Shown in pieces: positions 26,129 through 35,096 of a stretch of DNA of 64,000 bases (positions are counted from its first letter, which is position 1; every line of letters begins with the position of its first letter). The notes beneath the pieces are model-generated. The model had not been told where the DNA came from. It did no database searches and worked only from the letters and a program-made list of their open reading frames with translations. The position numbers and the translations under genes were made by a program. The DNA lies in assembly GCA_965207385.1 (NCBI GenBank), contig CBDBLZ010000011.1, positions 29,885-93,884 on the forward strand, in the 5' to 3' direction. The stretch is from CAZXEU01 sp965207385. GTDB lineage: Bacteria > Bacteroidota > Rhodothermia > Rhodothermales > Bin80.

Positions 26129-26154
26129 CCCTATGACATTAAGATGTCATAGGG
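26129..26154. promoter_or_regulatory. Perfect 11-bp inverted repeat overlapping the recA promoter, candidate SOS operator
   Basis: CCCTATGACAT (26129-26139) and ATGTCATAGGG (26144-26154) are perfect complements around a four-base spacer. A TATACT hexamer at 26162-26167 and TTAAGA at 26139-26144 with 17-base spacing form a plausible promoter. The palindrome therefore covers the -35 region, where a repressor such as LexA would block recA. The sequence does not match the E. coli or B. subtilis LexA consensus, so the regulator is inferred. Confidence 0.55.
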
Positions 26155-26204
26155 TCGACTGTATACTGGGCCTAAACCAGTTGAACCAGCTCTGAGAGGA
26201 GAAA

Positions 26205-27251
26205 ATGAACGCGATTACCGATGCCAAGAACAGGGCACTGGATCTGGCCCTGAAGCAAATCGAGAAGCAGCACGGGAAAGGGTCAATCATGCGCATGGGG
26301 GATGCGCCCGTGGTGCGTGTCGAAGCCATCTCCACGGGCTCACTGGCCCTGGATGCGGCGCTCGGCGTGGGAGGGATCCCGCGGGGCCGGGTGGTGGAAA
26401 TCTTTGGTCCCGAATCTTCGGGCAAGACCACGCTGGCCACGCATTGCCTGGCGGAATCGCAGAAGATGGGAGGCGTGGGTGCGTTCATTGACGCAGAGCA
26501 CGCCTTTGACCCGACATACGCCGAACAATTGGGCGTGGACATCGACGCATTGCTCATGTCCCAGCCTGACACCGGGGAGCAGGCGCTCAGCATCTGCGAG
26601 ATGCTGGTGCGAAGCGGCGCGCTGGATTTGATCGTCGTGGATTCCGTGGCCGCTCTCGTGCCTCGCGCCGAAATCGAGGGCGACATGGGAGACAGCCACG
26701 TGGGCCTGCAGGCACGTCTCATGAGCCAGGCACTGCGAAAGCTCACCGGCATCATCAGCCGCTCGAACACCGCGCTGGTGTTCATCAACCAGCTCCGCGA
26801 AAAAATCGGCGTCATGTTCGGCAGCCCTGAGACCACGCCCGGCGGGCGTGCGCTCAAGTTCTACAGCTCGGTCCGGCTGGATATCCGCCGGATCGGGGCC
26901 GTGAAGGAAGGCACGGAGGTCATCGGGAGTCGCACGCGCGTAAAGGTCGTCAAGAACAAGGTCGCGCCACCATTCAGGACGGCGGAGTTCGACATTGTTT
27001 ACGGGGAGGGCGTCTCTTCGCTCGGCGAACTGGTCGATCTCGGCGTAAGCCACGGCATCCTGCGCAAGAGCGGCTCCTGGTACGGCTACGGTGAAATCCG
27101 TATTGGCCAGGGTCGGACAGCCACCAAGAAGTGGCTGGCCGAGAACGAAAGCATGCGCGAGGAGATCAAGCGCCACGTCAAGGTTGCGCTGGGTATCGCA
27201 CCGCCCGAGTCCGTGCCGGAAGAGCAGCGCAACGGAGTCGTGGCAGCCTAG
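26205..27251 (+). CDS. recA: Recombinase RecA
   Basis: The 348-residue protein has Walker A GPESSGKTT at residues 68-76, LIVVDSVAALVPRAEIEGDMGD (Walker B and following loop), and NQLREKIGVMFGSPETTPGGRALKFYSSVRLD. RecA forms filaments on single-stranded DNA for recombination and SOS induction. A strong ribosome-binding site (GAGAGGAG) precedes the ATG. The C-terminal part after residue 330 is short and lacks a strongly acidic tail. Confidence 0.98.
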   Translation: MNAITDAKNRALDLALKQIEKQHGKGSIMRMGDAPVVRVEAISTGSLALDAALGVGGIPRGRVVEIFGPESSGKTTLATHCLAESQKMGGVGAFIDAEHAFDPTYAEQLGVDIDALLMSQPDTGEQALSICEMLVRSGALDLIVVDSVAALVPRAEIEGDMGDSHVGLQARLMSQALRKLTGIISRSNTALVFINQLREKIGVMFGSPETTPGGRALKFYSSVRLDIRRIGAVKEGTEVIGSRTRVKVVKNKVAPPFRTAEFDIVYGEGVSSLGELVDLGVSHGILRKSGSWYGYGEIRIGQGRTATKKWLAENESMREEIKRHVKVALGIAPPESVPEEQRNGVVAA

Positions 27252-27484
27252 GCGGCGCGAGCCCAATTCGCTTGTGGTCAGTACAAAGCGCGGCACTGGT
27301 TGAGTACGTAACACCGGCACCGCGGCGGTTCTGGCGGTGCGCACTGTCAAAGTACGCGGCCAGAGAGGCCCAGGGACGGCAGGATGGACGCGGGCCTCGA
27401 CAGGACAATGGCGTTCGCGTAATTTGAACGTGCCAGGCCATACCGGACCGGAGGATGCCCCCGCCAAGCAAGACGCTTAAAAAC

Positions 27485-28865
27485 ATGTCCCATGTTGATA
27501 TAGAAGGCACGTCCTACGTATGCGAAGAAAAGAGGCTACTGGATTTCGAGGCGCTTGCTGCACGGTCCGAACGATGCGCGCCGACGGGAGGTTCTCCAGT
27601 GCAGCCCTCTACTCGAATCCGCCAATACTTTCGAATCAAGAACATCTACCATTCCAATCGCCATCGAGGGCAACGTTCTTGGAGTCGGGGAGACACGTGA
27701 GGTCGTTGAGCTTGGCCTTACTATAACCGGGAAGCCTCTCAAGGATCAGGCCGAAGCGCGCAATTTGTCAGGTGCCCTGGATTTTCTGGAGGAGCTGGCA
27801 GGCAATCCGCACGCGCCAGTCACCGAGAATGATGTCTGCCAGCTGCACGCATTTGTCCTCAAAGGACTCAGTGATGAAGCCGGTGCCTACAGGACCGTCC
27901 CAGTTGCCATCAGCGGCTCCAAATACCTGCCGCCGGGGCCGGAGTCCGTCCCCGCGCAGATGGAGGAGTTTGGTCGGTTGGCTTGCGAAAGTCAGCGTCC
28001 CGACTGGTGATTCCTTCGCCGGAGTCAAAGGGCTCCTTGCGGCAGCCGCGGCACATACCTGGTTTGTCACCGTGCATCCGTTTATTGACGGCAACGGCCG
28101 GGTAGCTCGACTACTCATGAATCTCATGCTTATGCGCCATGGCTACCCGATTGCCATAATCACCAAGGAAGACCGCCTCCGGTACTATGATGCATTGGAG
28201 TATTCGCAGGCGTCCGATCTTACCCCGTTCGTAGCTGCTGGTCGCCGAGTGCATTGAGGAAAGCCTGGAAGAGTATGAGGCAGCAGCCAGGGAGCAGCGC
28301 GAGAAGACGGAATGGTTGACTTCGCTTGCGCAGACGTTTACGCGGCCCGAGCGCATTCGCGCGGAGAATGAATACGAAGTGTGGAAGACATGCCATGGAG
28401 TTGCTGAAGAGCCGTATCCAGCAGACGGTATATGAATTGAATCAGGCTCTCCAATTCGGACACGTTTACTTCAAGGATTTCGGCGCACTCGAGTTCGAGA
28501 AGTACTTTGCCCTTCGGCGCGGCGAATCGGCGAAGCGAACCTGGTTCTTGAGGGTAGACTTCCGCCGTGGTGACAGGACGGCCCGTTACCTTTTCTTTTT
28601 CGGACATGCGAGCTTCGCGATAAAACGTCGATGCTACGTCACACTCCATGTGGCACGCGAGGAACCTGCAAATTCATTCTACTACGAACGGATCGAGACC
28701 ATTCGAGACCCGGACGGCCCCACGCTTGTCGAAGTCGGATACGAAATATCCAAAGAGCGTTTCGTTGTCAGGCTGCTAGGTGGACGCCCCGGCAAGAGTA
28801 GGGTGGAGGAATTCACGAAGCAGTTCTTCAACGATGTCGTGGAGAAGCATTTTGGGCATGCTTGA
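27485..28865 (+). pseudogene. Fic-family AMPylase, broken by four single-base insertions
   Basis: Joining three reading frames reconstructs a full Fic protein of about 455 residues. The parts are EKRLLDFEAL...YFRIKNIYHSN, then AIEGNVLGVGETREVVELGLTI...AQMEEFGR, then WLAKVSVPTGD...HPFIDGNGRVAR...DLTPFVA, then LVAECIEESLEEYEAAAREQ...NEYEVWKT, then AMELLKSRIQQ...to the stop at 28863-28865. Each join is restored by removing one base: C27659, T27978, G27237-equivalent at G28237, and T28391. The catalytic motif HPFIDGNGR is intact, but insertion 1 falls in the class II inhibitory motif SNAIEG (S/T-x3-E-G/N). The last part (28395-28865) could still be translated alone from ATG 28395 as a 156-residue C-terminal domain. 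Fic enzymes transfer AMP to target proteins. An alternative in-frame start is ATG 27455. The gene is most likely dead. Confidence 0.72.
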
Positions 28866-29578
28866 AGACATCCAGAAATCGTACGCGGCAAGAACAAGCT
28901 ACGCCCACGTCAAGAAGATGAGCGAATCACGCAATTGTCAAGCCGAATCTTGGAATGAATTGCTCCAGTTGAAGGCTCACGTAGAGTACCTGCACGTCCG
29001 TCACGAGAAATCTGCCAAGGTTCATCACCGCCTGAACGCCTCGTTGGCTGTACCTTCCGGTCTTGGCTTGGCCCTGTGGGTAGTATTGGGGGAAGCGGCA
29101 GAATTCTGGGCCGCTCCTGTGATAGTACTCACGGCCATATCCCACGCGCTAATACCTTACTTGCCCTATCAGCGACGCATGGATGACACGGCCGACCTTA
29201 GAGCGGAGCTCCAGGGGCTTCTGTTGCAGGCGGAGCGCCTGTGGTATGAAGTGTCAGAGGGTCTGTTGGACAACCAGCAGATCAATCGATTGACAATAGA
29301 CATAAGGGAATAGAAAGCCACTTTGGAACGTGCCTATTTTAAGACCGGACCGTTGCCTCGCAGTGAAGGGTATCTGGCCGTAGGCAAGAGGGAAGCGGAG
29401 CGGTACTTCGACACTCACTATCTCACAGGCTGAGTCAATATCCAAGACCAAGGCCTCAAAAAAGCCGGGTTCAGGCGAGTACCGAGGTTCTTTGCCCCCG
29501 GTAAATGTGAATGTGCCTATGCCGCCGGTAAAGCCTCCGAAGCCAACGCCGGCGCTTGCCAAAACTGCGAAGGGCTAG
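28858..29578 (+). pseudogene. Two-membrane-segment helical protein, interrupted by an amber codon and a +1 frameshift
   Basis: The frame opens at ATG 28858, overlapping the Fic stop by eight bases. It encodes 151 residues: a helical, charged N-terminal region, two membrane segments (about 62-80 and 85-107, ending SHALIPYLPYQRR), then a helical tail to a TAG at 29311. Translation past this TAG in the same frame stays protein-like (ATLERAYFKTGPLPRSEGYL...YFDTHYLTG) up to TGA 29431. Removing T29431 opens a Lys/Pro-rich tail (SLPPVNVNVPMPPVKPPKP) up to TAG 29576. The layout loosely resembles 2-TM SLATT-type effectors, but I cannot assign a family. It was probably cotranscribed with the Fic gene. 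Confidence 0.5.
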
Positions 29579-29871
29579 CACCGGCAGAGATTTCGCAACC
29601 CATCGCCCGGCGCGCGAAGAATCCTTCCACCCTGGCGCCGAAATCGTGCCGCCTCAGGCGGTAGGCAGAGCCTGCAGCACCGTCCGCAGGACACCGAATT
29701 TGCGCTATCCAGCGTGGCGGAAGTTACGGCCCGATAGCAAGGAGGAAACTCGGTCCCTAATGCAGCGATCCTGAAGCGACGAAAGATGCCGCCTGATTCT
29801 CCGGCCGACGAAATGATGTACCTTGGGCTGTTCGCAGTGCCTGGCTACCAGCCGCTCGCCAGCGGATTCTC

Positions 29872-30189
29872 TTAGTGACCGATAACGGCGTGCGGAACAT
29901 AGGATTCTTCCAATTCGGCCACGTCTTCTTCCGACAGATCAAGGTCCAGGGCCTGGACGGTCGCATCAAGATGCGCCAGCTTCGAGGTGCCGATAATGGG
30001 CGCCGTGACGCCTGGGCGTGAAAGTAACCAGGACAGGGCAACGGTAGCGGGAGCGGTGCCTCGCCTTGTGGCTACCCGCTGCACAGAGCGTGAAACCTCT
30101 GCATCTGCGGGGTGGGTATAGCGCCTGTGCATCAGCTTGTCGTTCTCGGCGCGGACGGTGGCAGGCGGGTCCTGCAGGGACTCGGTACT
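29872..30189 (-). pseudogene. C-terminal fragment of an aldo/keto reductase
   Basis: The last 103 codons (ESLQDPPATVRAEN... to PHAVIGH and a TAA stop) align without gaps to the C terminus of the intact aldo/keto reductase at 35097-36074, with 10 amino-acid differences. No N-terminal portion is present: similarity stops abruptly near 30189. Same strand as the full copy and exactly 5225 bases away. It lacks the catalytic Asp/Tyr/Lys/His residues, so it cannot be functional. Confidence 0.85.
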
Positions 30190-30548
30190 GGAGGGCAGCC
30201 TTTGCACGGGCGCCGAACATTGAATCGGGCCACAAGGAATTGCTCGGGGCCTGAATGGAATTGTCTATGTATTCGCACTTTCATTGCCCACGACCGATGG
30301 CTATCCTATTCACGCCGAAACGAGTCCTGTGTATATTTCAACGCAGTAGCTACCCCTTTGTGTATCGCCGTTGTGCCCGGCCCATCATGACCCGGCAGTT
30401 GGTCTCAGGAGTGGACCTGGCCCTGAAGAGCCCTATCCTGCGGATGCTGGAGAATCTTGGTATGTCTGCCGTCTCCCTGTTCATGAATCATCGTGGTTTT
30501 CGCTTGCGGATTTTGGGCTACGTGGTTGTGTTAGCAGGGACGAAGGGC
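30190..30548. other. Leader region of the subtilase-LRR gene
   Basis: The frame of the next gene is open back to 30255, but this part has no signal peptide and no family similarity. GTG 30549 gives a signal peptide close to those of the other two T9SS proteins (MRSLTAMLLLAVFATPLAAAQ), so this stretch is taken as promoter and leader. TAC-n4-TTTG at about 30349-30361 resembles a Bacteroidota -7 element but is weak evidence. Confidence 0.4.
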
Positions 30549-33500
30549 GTGCGCAGCCTTACCGCGATGCTGCTCCTGGCAGTATTTGCAACGCCACTGG
30601 CCGCGGCGCAGGATAGTCCCGAGTATGCGCCTAATGTGGTCGTGGTCCAGTTTGCGCCCAGCGCGGCCGTGGCCAACAAGACCGGTGCAACGGGGCTGCA
30701 GGAATTCGACCGGCGGGCTGCGCGATACGCCGTGCACCTGATAGAGCGCGTGTATCCGTTTCTGGATCATGTGGAGCCGACGCCGAAGACACGTCGCAAC
30801 CTGGAGGCACTGCGCCGCACGTTTTATGTACGCTTTGCGGCAAGCGCTGCCCCGAATCATGTGGCCGACGCGCTCGCCGCAGTGCGGGGCGTGGCCTATG
30901 CCGAGCCGGTGCTTGTTCACCGGACGGAAGCACTCGAGACACCGGTCCGCGTTGACCCCGACGATCCGAGATTTGGCGATCAGTCGGAAATTCAGATGAT
31001 GCGACTGCCGGAGGCGTGGGATGTGGTCAAGGGTGAAGACGGATCGCCAAGGGTCGTCATCGCGATCGTGGACGGAGGCGGTGAATGGCGCCACGAGGAT
31101 CTTCGCGCGAACGTCTGGACGAATCCGGACGAGATTGCAGGCAATGGGGTAGATGACGACCAAAACGGGTTCGTTGATGATGTGCGCGGCGTCAACTTTG
31201 CCAACGGCGACCCCTCGGACAATGACCCGACCGGACTGCCGGAGACGCCCTCAAACGCCAATCACGGCACGGCCACTTCGGGTTTGGCCGGCGCGGTAAC
31301 TGACAACGGCGTGGGAATTGCGGGCGCGTCCTGGAACGTGGAGATCATGCACATCAACGCAGGCTGCGGGGGTGCCGTAGCTGATGGACTTGTTTGTCAT
31401 GGGTACCAGGGCGTGCTTTACGCGGCCGCCAACGGGGCGGACATTATCAACACGAGTTGGGACGGCCTGGCGGGAACCGATGGTGAATTCAGATTCATTG
31501 ATCAATCCCTGAACCTGGCTACGGACATGGGTGCCCTCGTGGTGGCCTCGGTCGGCAACGAGGGCCGCAGCACCGACCTGCTGCGGAATTACCCGGCCCG
31601 CCATCCGAGGGTGCTGTCGGTGGGGGCAACGGAGAAGGCCACGCGCAGGCTGGCGGGTTTTTCGAATTACGGCGGGCTGGTGAACGTCTTTGCTCCGGGC
31701 CAGGACATATTGACCACCGGTTCGGGCAACGCCTATGTACTCTTGAGCGGTACGTCGTATTCGGCTCCGCTGGTGGCTGGCGTTGCGGCTTTGGTGAAAA
31801 CGGAGTTCCCTACGTTGGGGCCGGACGCGCTGCGGGAGCACATTCGGCTGACGAGCGAAAATATAGACGCGCAAAACCCGGCACTGGCCGGACAGTTGGG
31901 ACGCGGATTTGTAAACGCACGAACGGCCGTACAGGCGCCGGCCTTGCCTGCGGTGCGCCTCGAGCGCTGGAGTTGGACCGACGACGACGGCGATGGCCAG
32001 ATTGCCTCCGGCGATGTGGTAACCGTTACAGCCACAGTGGTCAATTACCTTTCCGACGCCCGCCGACTTACGGTGGGGCTTATGGGGGCAGAACCGTATT
32101 CATTCATTGACCTGACCAGGGCGGAGGCCGATGTCGGACGATTGGCAAGCGGCGATTCGGCCGAGGTGCGGCTCAGGTTTGCGGTCGCCGCCAATGCGCC
32201 CGACAATCAGCAAGTCCGCTTTTACACGCGCATAAGGGACGGCGCATTTGAGGACGGACCGGACCTGCTTTCGTTTCGGGTCAATCGGTCGCTTGATGAA
32301 GTACACCACGGGCTGAGCGCATTCTACACGGCGACTGGGGGAGACAACTGGACGCGAAATGACAATTGGGATATTGCCAGGATCCCGTCTGAAGCAGAAT
32401 TGGCAACCTGGTTTGGGGTCGGCCTCAGTGACGAGGGATGGCTGGTCGATCTGTCCTTGCGGGAAAACAATCTCACGGGAGCACTGCCGCCCGAACTTGG
32501 CAGTCTCCCGCACTTGCAAGTGCTGAATCTGCGCGGCAATGCGGTGACTGGCCCGATTCCGACCGAACTTGCCAGCCTCTCGCAGCTCGAAGAGCTGGAC
32601 CTACGCTACAACACCCTGACGGGCCCGATCCCGCCCGAGCTCGGCTCCCTGCAACAGGTTAAACGGCTGATACTGCGCGGCAATTCGCTGACGGGTCCCA
32701 TCCCTTCCGAACTTGGCAGCCTCCCGAAACTGGAATGGCTGATTCTGGACAGCAATTCGCTCACGGGCTCGATCCCGCCCGAGCTCGGCCATCTCCCGCG
32801 GCTGACCCAGCTGCATCTGGGCGATGATCAATTGACGGGATCGATTCCTTCCGAACTCGGCCGTCTCGCACAGCTTCGGGTATTGAATCTGTCCGGCACT
32901 TCGATTACGGGCCCCATCCCACCGGAACTCGGTGGTCTCGCGCAGCTTAGGGAGTTGCATCTGCGCAATAATTCGTCGCTGACGGGTCCGATTCCGCCCG
33001 AGCTCGGTGGCCTCACGCAGCTGCGAGTACTGTCTCTGTTTGGCAATTCGCTGACGGGTCCGATTCCGCCGGAGATTGGTGGCCTCACGCAGTTGGAAAA
33101 GGTATTGCTGCTCAGCAATTCGCTGACGGGCTCGATCCCGCCTGAAATCGGCAATCTCGCGCAGTTGCAATGGCTGGATCTGCGCTTCAATTCCCTGACG
33201 GGCCCGATCCCGCCTGAAGTCGGTAATCTCACGCAGTTGACCAGCCTGGAGCTTGACGACAATTCCCTGACGGGGCCGATCCCTCCGGAAATCGGCAACC
33301 TTTCGCAGTTGACCAGGCTGTGGCTGAACAATAATTCATTGTCCGGCCATATTCCGCCCGAGATCGGCGGCCTCGCGCAATTGCAAGAGCTGGAACTGCG
33401 CCACAATTCCCTGACGGGCCCGCTTCCACCCGAGATTGGTCATCTTACGCAGTTGCATCGCCTGCTTCTGGAGGACAATTCCCTTACCGGGCCACTTCCG

Positions 33501-34859
33501 CCGGAAATCGGCAGACTTGGGCAGGTGGAATGGCTGTTTCTGGACGACAATTCGCTGACGGGCCCGATTCCGCCCGAGATCGGCGGCCTCGCGCAATTGC
33601 AAGAGCTGAAGCTGCGCCGCAATTCCCTGACAGGCCCGCTTCCTCCCGAACTTGGCAATCTCGCACAACTGCGACGGCTGCAATTGGGAAACAATTCCGT
33701 GACGGGCGCCATCCCCGCTGAACTTGGCAATCTTGCGCAGTTGGTTGAGCTGGATCTGGACCACAATTCACTGACGGGACCTATCCCTCCTGAAATCGGT
33801 CGTCTGGCGAATCTGGAACAGCTGTTCTTGAGAAGCAATCAGCTGACGGGGTCCATTCCGTCCGAACTCGGCAGCCTCTCGCAGCTGGGAGAGCTGGCGA
33901 TGTGGAACAATCAGCTGACGGGTTCGATTCCGCCTGAGCTCGGCAGCCTTCCGCGGCTGTACCGGCTGTACCTGCAGGACAACTCGCTGACGGGTCCGAT
34001 TCCGCCGGAGCTCGGCAGTCTCGCGCAATTGAGATTGCTGTATCTGAACAATAATTCGCTGACGGGTCTGGTTCCGTCCGAGCTCGGAAACCTCGCACAG
34101 TTGCAAGAGCTGCATCTGCAAGGAAATGCCCTGACAGGAACGCTGCCGCGGAGTCTCATGCAACTGGACAATCTCAGGACATTTTACTTTGGCGACCAGC
34201 AGCTGTGTGCACCACAGGACGACGAGTTTCAGATGTGGCTCGGCAGCATCCAGGAAGTGATTGGCCCCACCTGTGCGGAGTTGCATTTTGCAGGCACAAT
34301 TGCGGATCAGAGCTTTCCGCGAGCGCAGCCAATAGCACCGCTGGTGCTGCCCGAAGCCACCGGCGGTGCGCCTCCGATCGGCTATACGCTGACGCCAGCG
34401 CTGCCGGCAGGATTGAGCTTTGACGCGTCCTCGCGAACGATCAGCGGGACGCCGACGGAAGTCACGGCGGCTCCCATACCCTATACATACAAGGCGACCG
34501 ACTCAAATGGGTCCGCCGACAGTCTGCAGTTCAGCATTGCGGTGTATTCACCGGTGGCTGCAGAGCAAGAATCGGTGCCGGAGTCGTTCGCGGTCCGCGG
34601 CAACTTTCCGAATCCCTTCCGCCAGTCGACCCGCATCGTGGTTGATCTTCCCTGGCCGGCGCGCGTCACAGTTGAGGTCGTGGACCTGACGGGCCGTCGC
34701 ATACATTCCGTGCCAGCCGTGGATCTGGCCGCCGGATGGGAGCGCGGCATTGACATCCATGGCGGGACGCTTTCGTCGGGACTGTACCTGTATCGCCTCG
34801 TAGCCACATCGCCCGAAGGCAATTCACTGCATGTGGGCCGCCTGGTGCTCCTCCGGTAG
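30549..34859 (+). CDS. Large secreted subtilisin-like protease with 24 leucine-rich repeats, Ig-like domain and T9SS sorting domain
   Basis: With the GTG start at 30549 the protein has 1436 residues. A signal peptide is at 1-21. An S8 subtilase domain spans about 130-455 with the full catalytic set: Asp175 (AIVDGGGE), His239 (NHGTATSG), oxyanion Asn337 (SVGNEG) and Ser403 (SGTSYSAP). A linker domain is followed by 24 consecutive plant-type LRRs of 24 residues (LTGPIPPELGxLxQLxxLxLxxNS) at about 631-1210, with a Cys cap (QLCAPQDDEFQMWL). One Ig-like repeat (VLPEATGGAPP) and a T9SS type A domain (NFPNPFRQST...VLLR) end the protein. It should be exported by Sec, then T9SS, to the surface. The frame is open from 30255 and earlier starts cannot be excluded. 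The LRR block and tail are related to the two LVIVD proteins at 2.4-8.2 kb, so these genes have exchanged modules. Substrate unknown. Confidence 0.88.
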   Translation: MRSLTAMLLLAVFATPLAAAQDSPEYAPNVVVVQFAPSAAVANKTGATGLQEFDRRAARYAVHLIERVYPFLDHVEPTPKTRRNLEALRRTFYVRFAASAAPNHVADALAAVRGVAYAEPVLVHRTEALETPVRVDPDDPRFGDQSEIQMMRLPEAWDVVKGEDGSPRVVIAIVDGGGEWRHEDLRANVWTNPDEIAGNGVDDDQNGFVDDVRGVNFANGDPSDNDPTGLPETPSNANHGTATSGLAGAVTDNGVGIAGASWNVEIMHINAGCGGAVADGLVCHGYQGVLYAAANGADIINTSWDGLAGTDGEFRFIDQSLNLATDMGALVVASVGNEGRSTDLLRNYPARHPRVLSVGATEKATRRLAGFSNYGGLVNVFAPGQDILTTGSGNAYVLLSGTSYSAPLVAGVAALVKTEFPTLGPDALREHIRLTSENIDAQNPALAGQLGRGFVNARTAVQAPALPAVRLERWSWTDDDGDGQIASGDVVTVTATVVNYLSDARRLTVGLMGAEPYSFIDLTRAEADVGRLASGDSAEVRLRFAVAANAPDNQQVRFYTRIRDGAFEDGPDLLSFRVNRSLDEVHHGLSAFYTATGGDNWTRNDNWDIARIPSEAELATWFGVGLSDEGWLVDLSLRENNLTGALPPELGSLPHLQVLNLRGNAVTGPIPTELASLSQLEELDLRYNTLTGPIPPELGSLQQVKRLILRGNSLTGPIPSELGSLPKLEWLILDSNSLTGSIPPELGHLPRLTQLHLGDDQLTGSIPSELGRLAQLRVLNLSGTSITGPIPPELGGLAQLRELHLRNNSSLTGPIPPELGGLTQLRVLSLFGNSLTGPIPPEIGGLTQLEKVLLLSNSLTGSIPPEIGNLAQLQWLDLRFNSLTGPIPPEVGNLTQLTSLELDDNSLTGPIPPEIGNLSQLTRLWLNNNSLSGHIPPEIGGLAQLQELELRHNSLTGPLPPEIGHLTQLHRLLLEDNSLTGPLPPEIGRLGQVEWLFLDDNSLTGPIPPEIGGLAQLQELKLRRNSLTGPLPPELGNLAQLRRLQLGNNSVTGAIPAELGNLAQLVELDLDHNSLTGPIPPEIGRLANLEQLFLRSNQLTGSIPSELGSLSQLGELAMWNNQLTGSIPPELGSLPRLYRLYLQDNSLTGPIPPELGSLAQLRLLYLNNNSLTGLVPSELGNLAQLQELHLQGNALTGTLPRSLMQLDNLRTFYFGDQQLCAPQDDEFQMWLGSIQEVIGPTCAELHFAGTIADQSFPRAQPIAPLVLPEATGGAPPIGYTLTPALPAGLSFDASSRTISGTPTEVTAAPIPYTYKATDSNGSADSLQFSIAVYSPVAAEQESVPESFAVRGNFPNPFRQSTRIVVDLPWPARVTVEVVDLTGRRIHSVPAVDLAAGWERGIDIHGGTLSSGLYLYRLVATSPEGNSLHVGRLVLLR
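32439..34179 (+). repeat. Tandem 72-bp coding repeats (24 LRR units)
   Basis: Twenty-four consecutive 24-residue units are encoded by 72-base repeats; unit 8 has one extra residue (NNSSLTG). Phrases such as AATTCGCTGACGGG recur with few changes at many units. The repeats explain the long antisense open frames on the minus strand here. Such a tract is prone to unequal recombination and misassembly. Confidence 0.93.
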
Positions 34860-34881
34860 GGAAGGCATCCGCAGCGCCTGG

Positions 34882-34916
34882 ATGGTCCGTGGCGCGTCAG
34901 CCGCAATCCGGACCAT
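34882..34916 (+). terminator. Hairpin after the subtilase-LRR gene, possible terminator
   Basis: ATGGTCCG (34882-34889) and CGGACCAT (34909-34916) form a perfect 8-bp stem 23 bases after the stop codon, with a 19-base loop. No T tract follows, so termination is uncertain. The remaining bases to 35096 hold nothing recognisable. Confidence 0.3.
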
Positions 34917-35096
34917 GGCCGCGTCTGCCGAGCCCGCCTCCCTTGCGTGCGACCACCAATGAGTGGGGGATGCGTGGCATCAAGAGCACGGATGTCCGTA
35001 CGAGGAAATGGTTAGGATCGAGGCCTACGCACGCTCATGCGGAATGAGTCCAGGTACGCTGGTGCGCCGATTGGATCATCTTTTCGGCGTATCCCG

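Noticed and set aside
26340..27467. Minus-strand open frame of 375 codons antisense to recA
   Set aside because: Shadow frame with no motif; recA is certain on the other strand.
32439..34179. Regular repeats considered as a CRISPR array
   Set aside because: The units are contiguous 72-bp coding repeats with no unique spacers, inside a protein gene.
32601..34286. Several repetitive minus-strand frames within the LRR block
   Set aside because: They arise because the 72-bp repeat lacks stops in other frames; composition is low-complexity and not protein-like.
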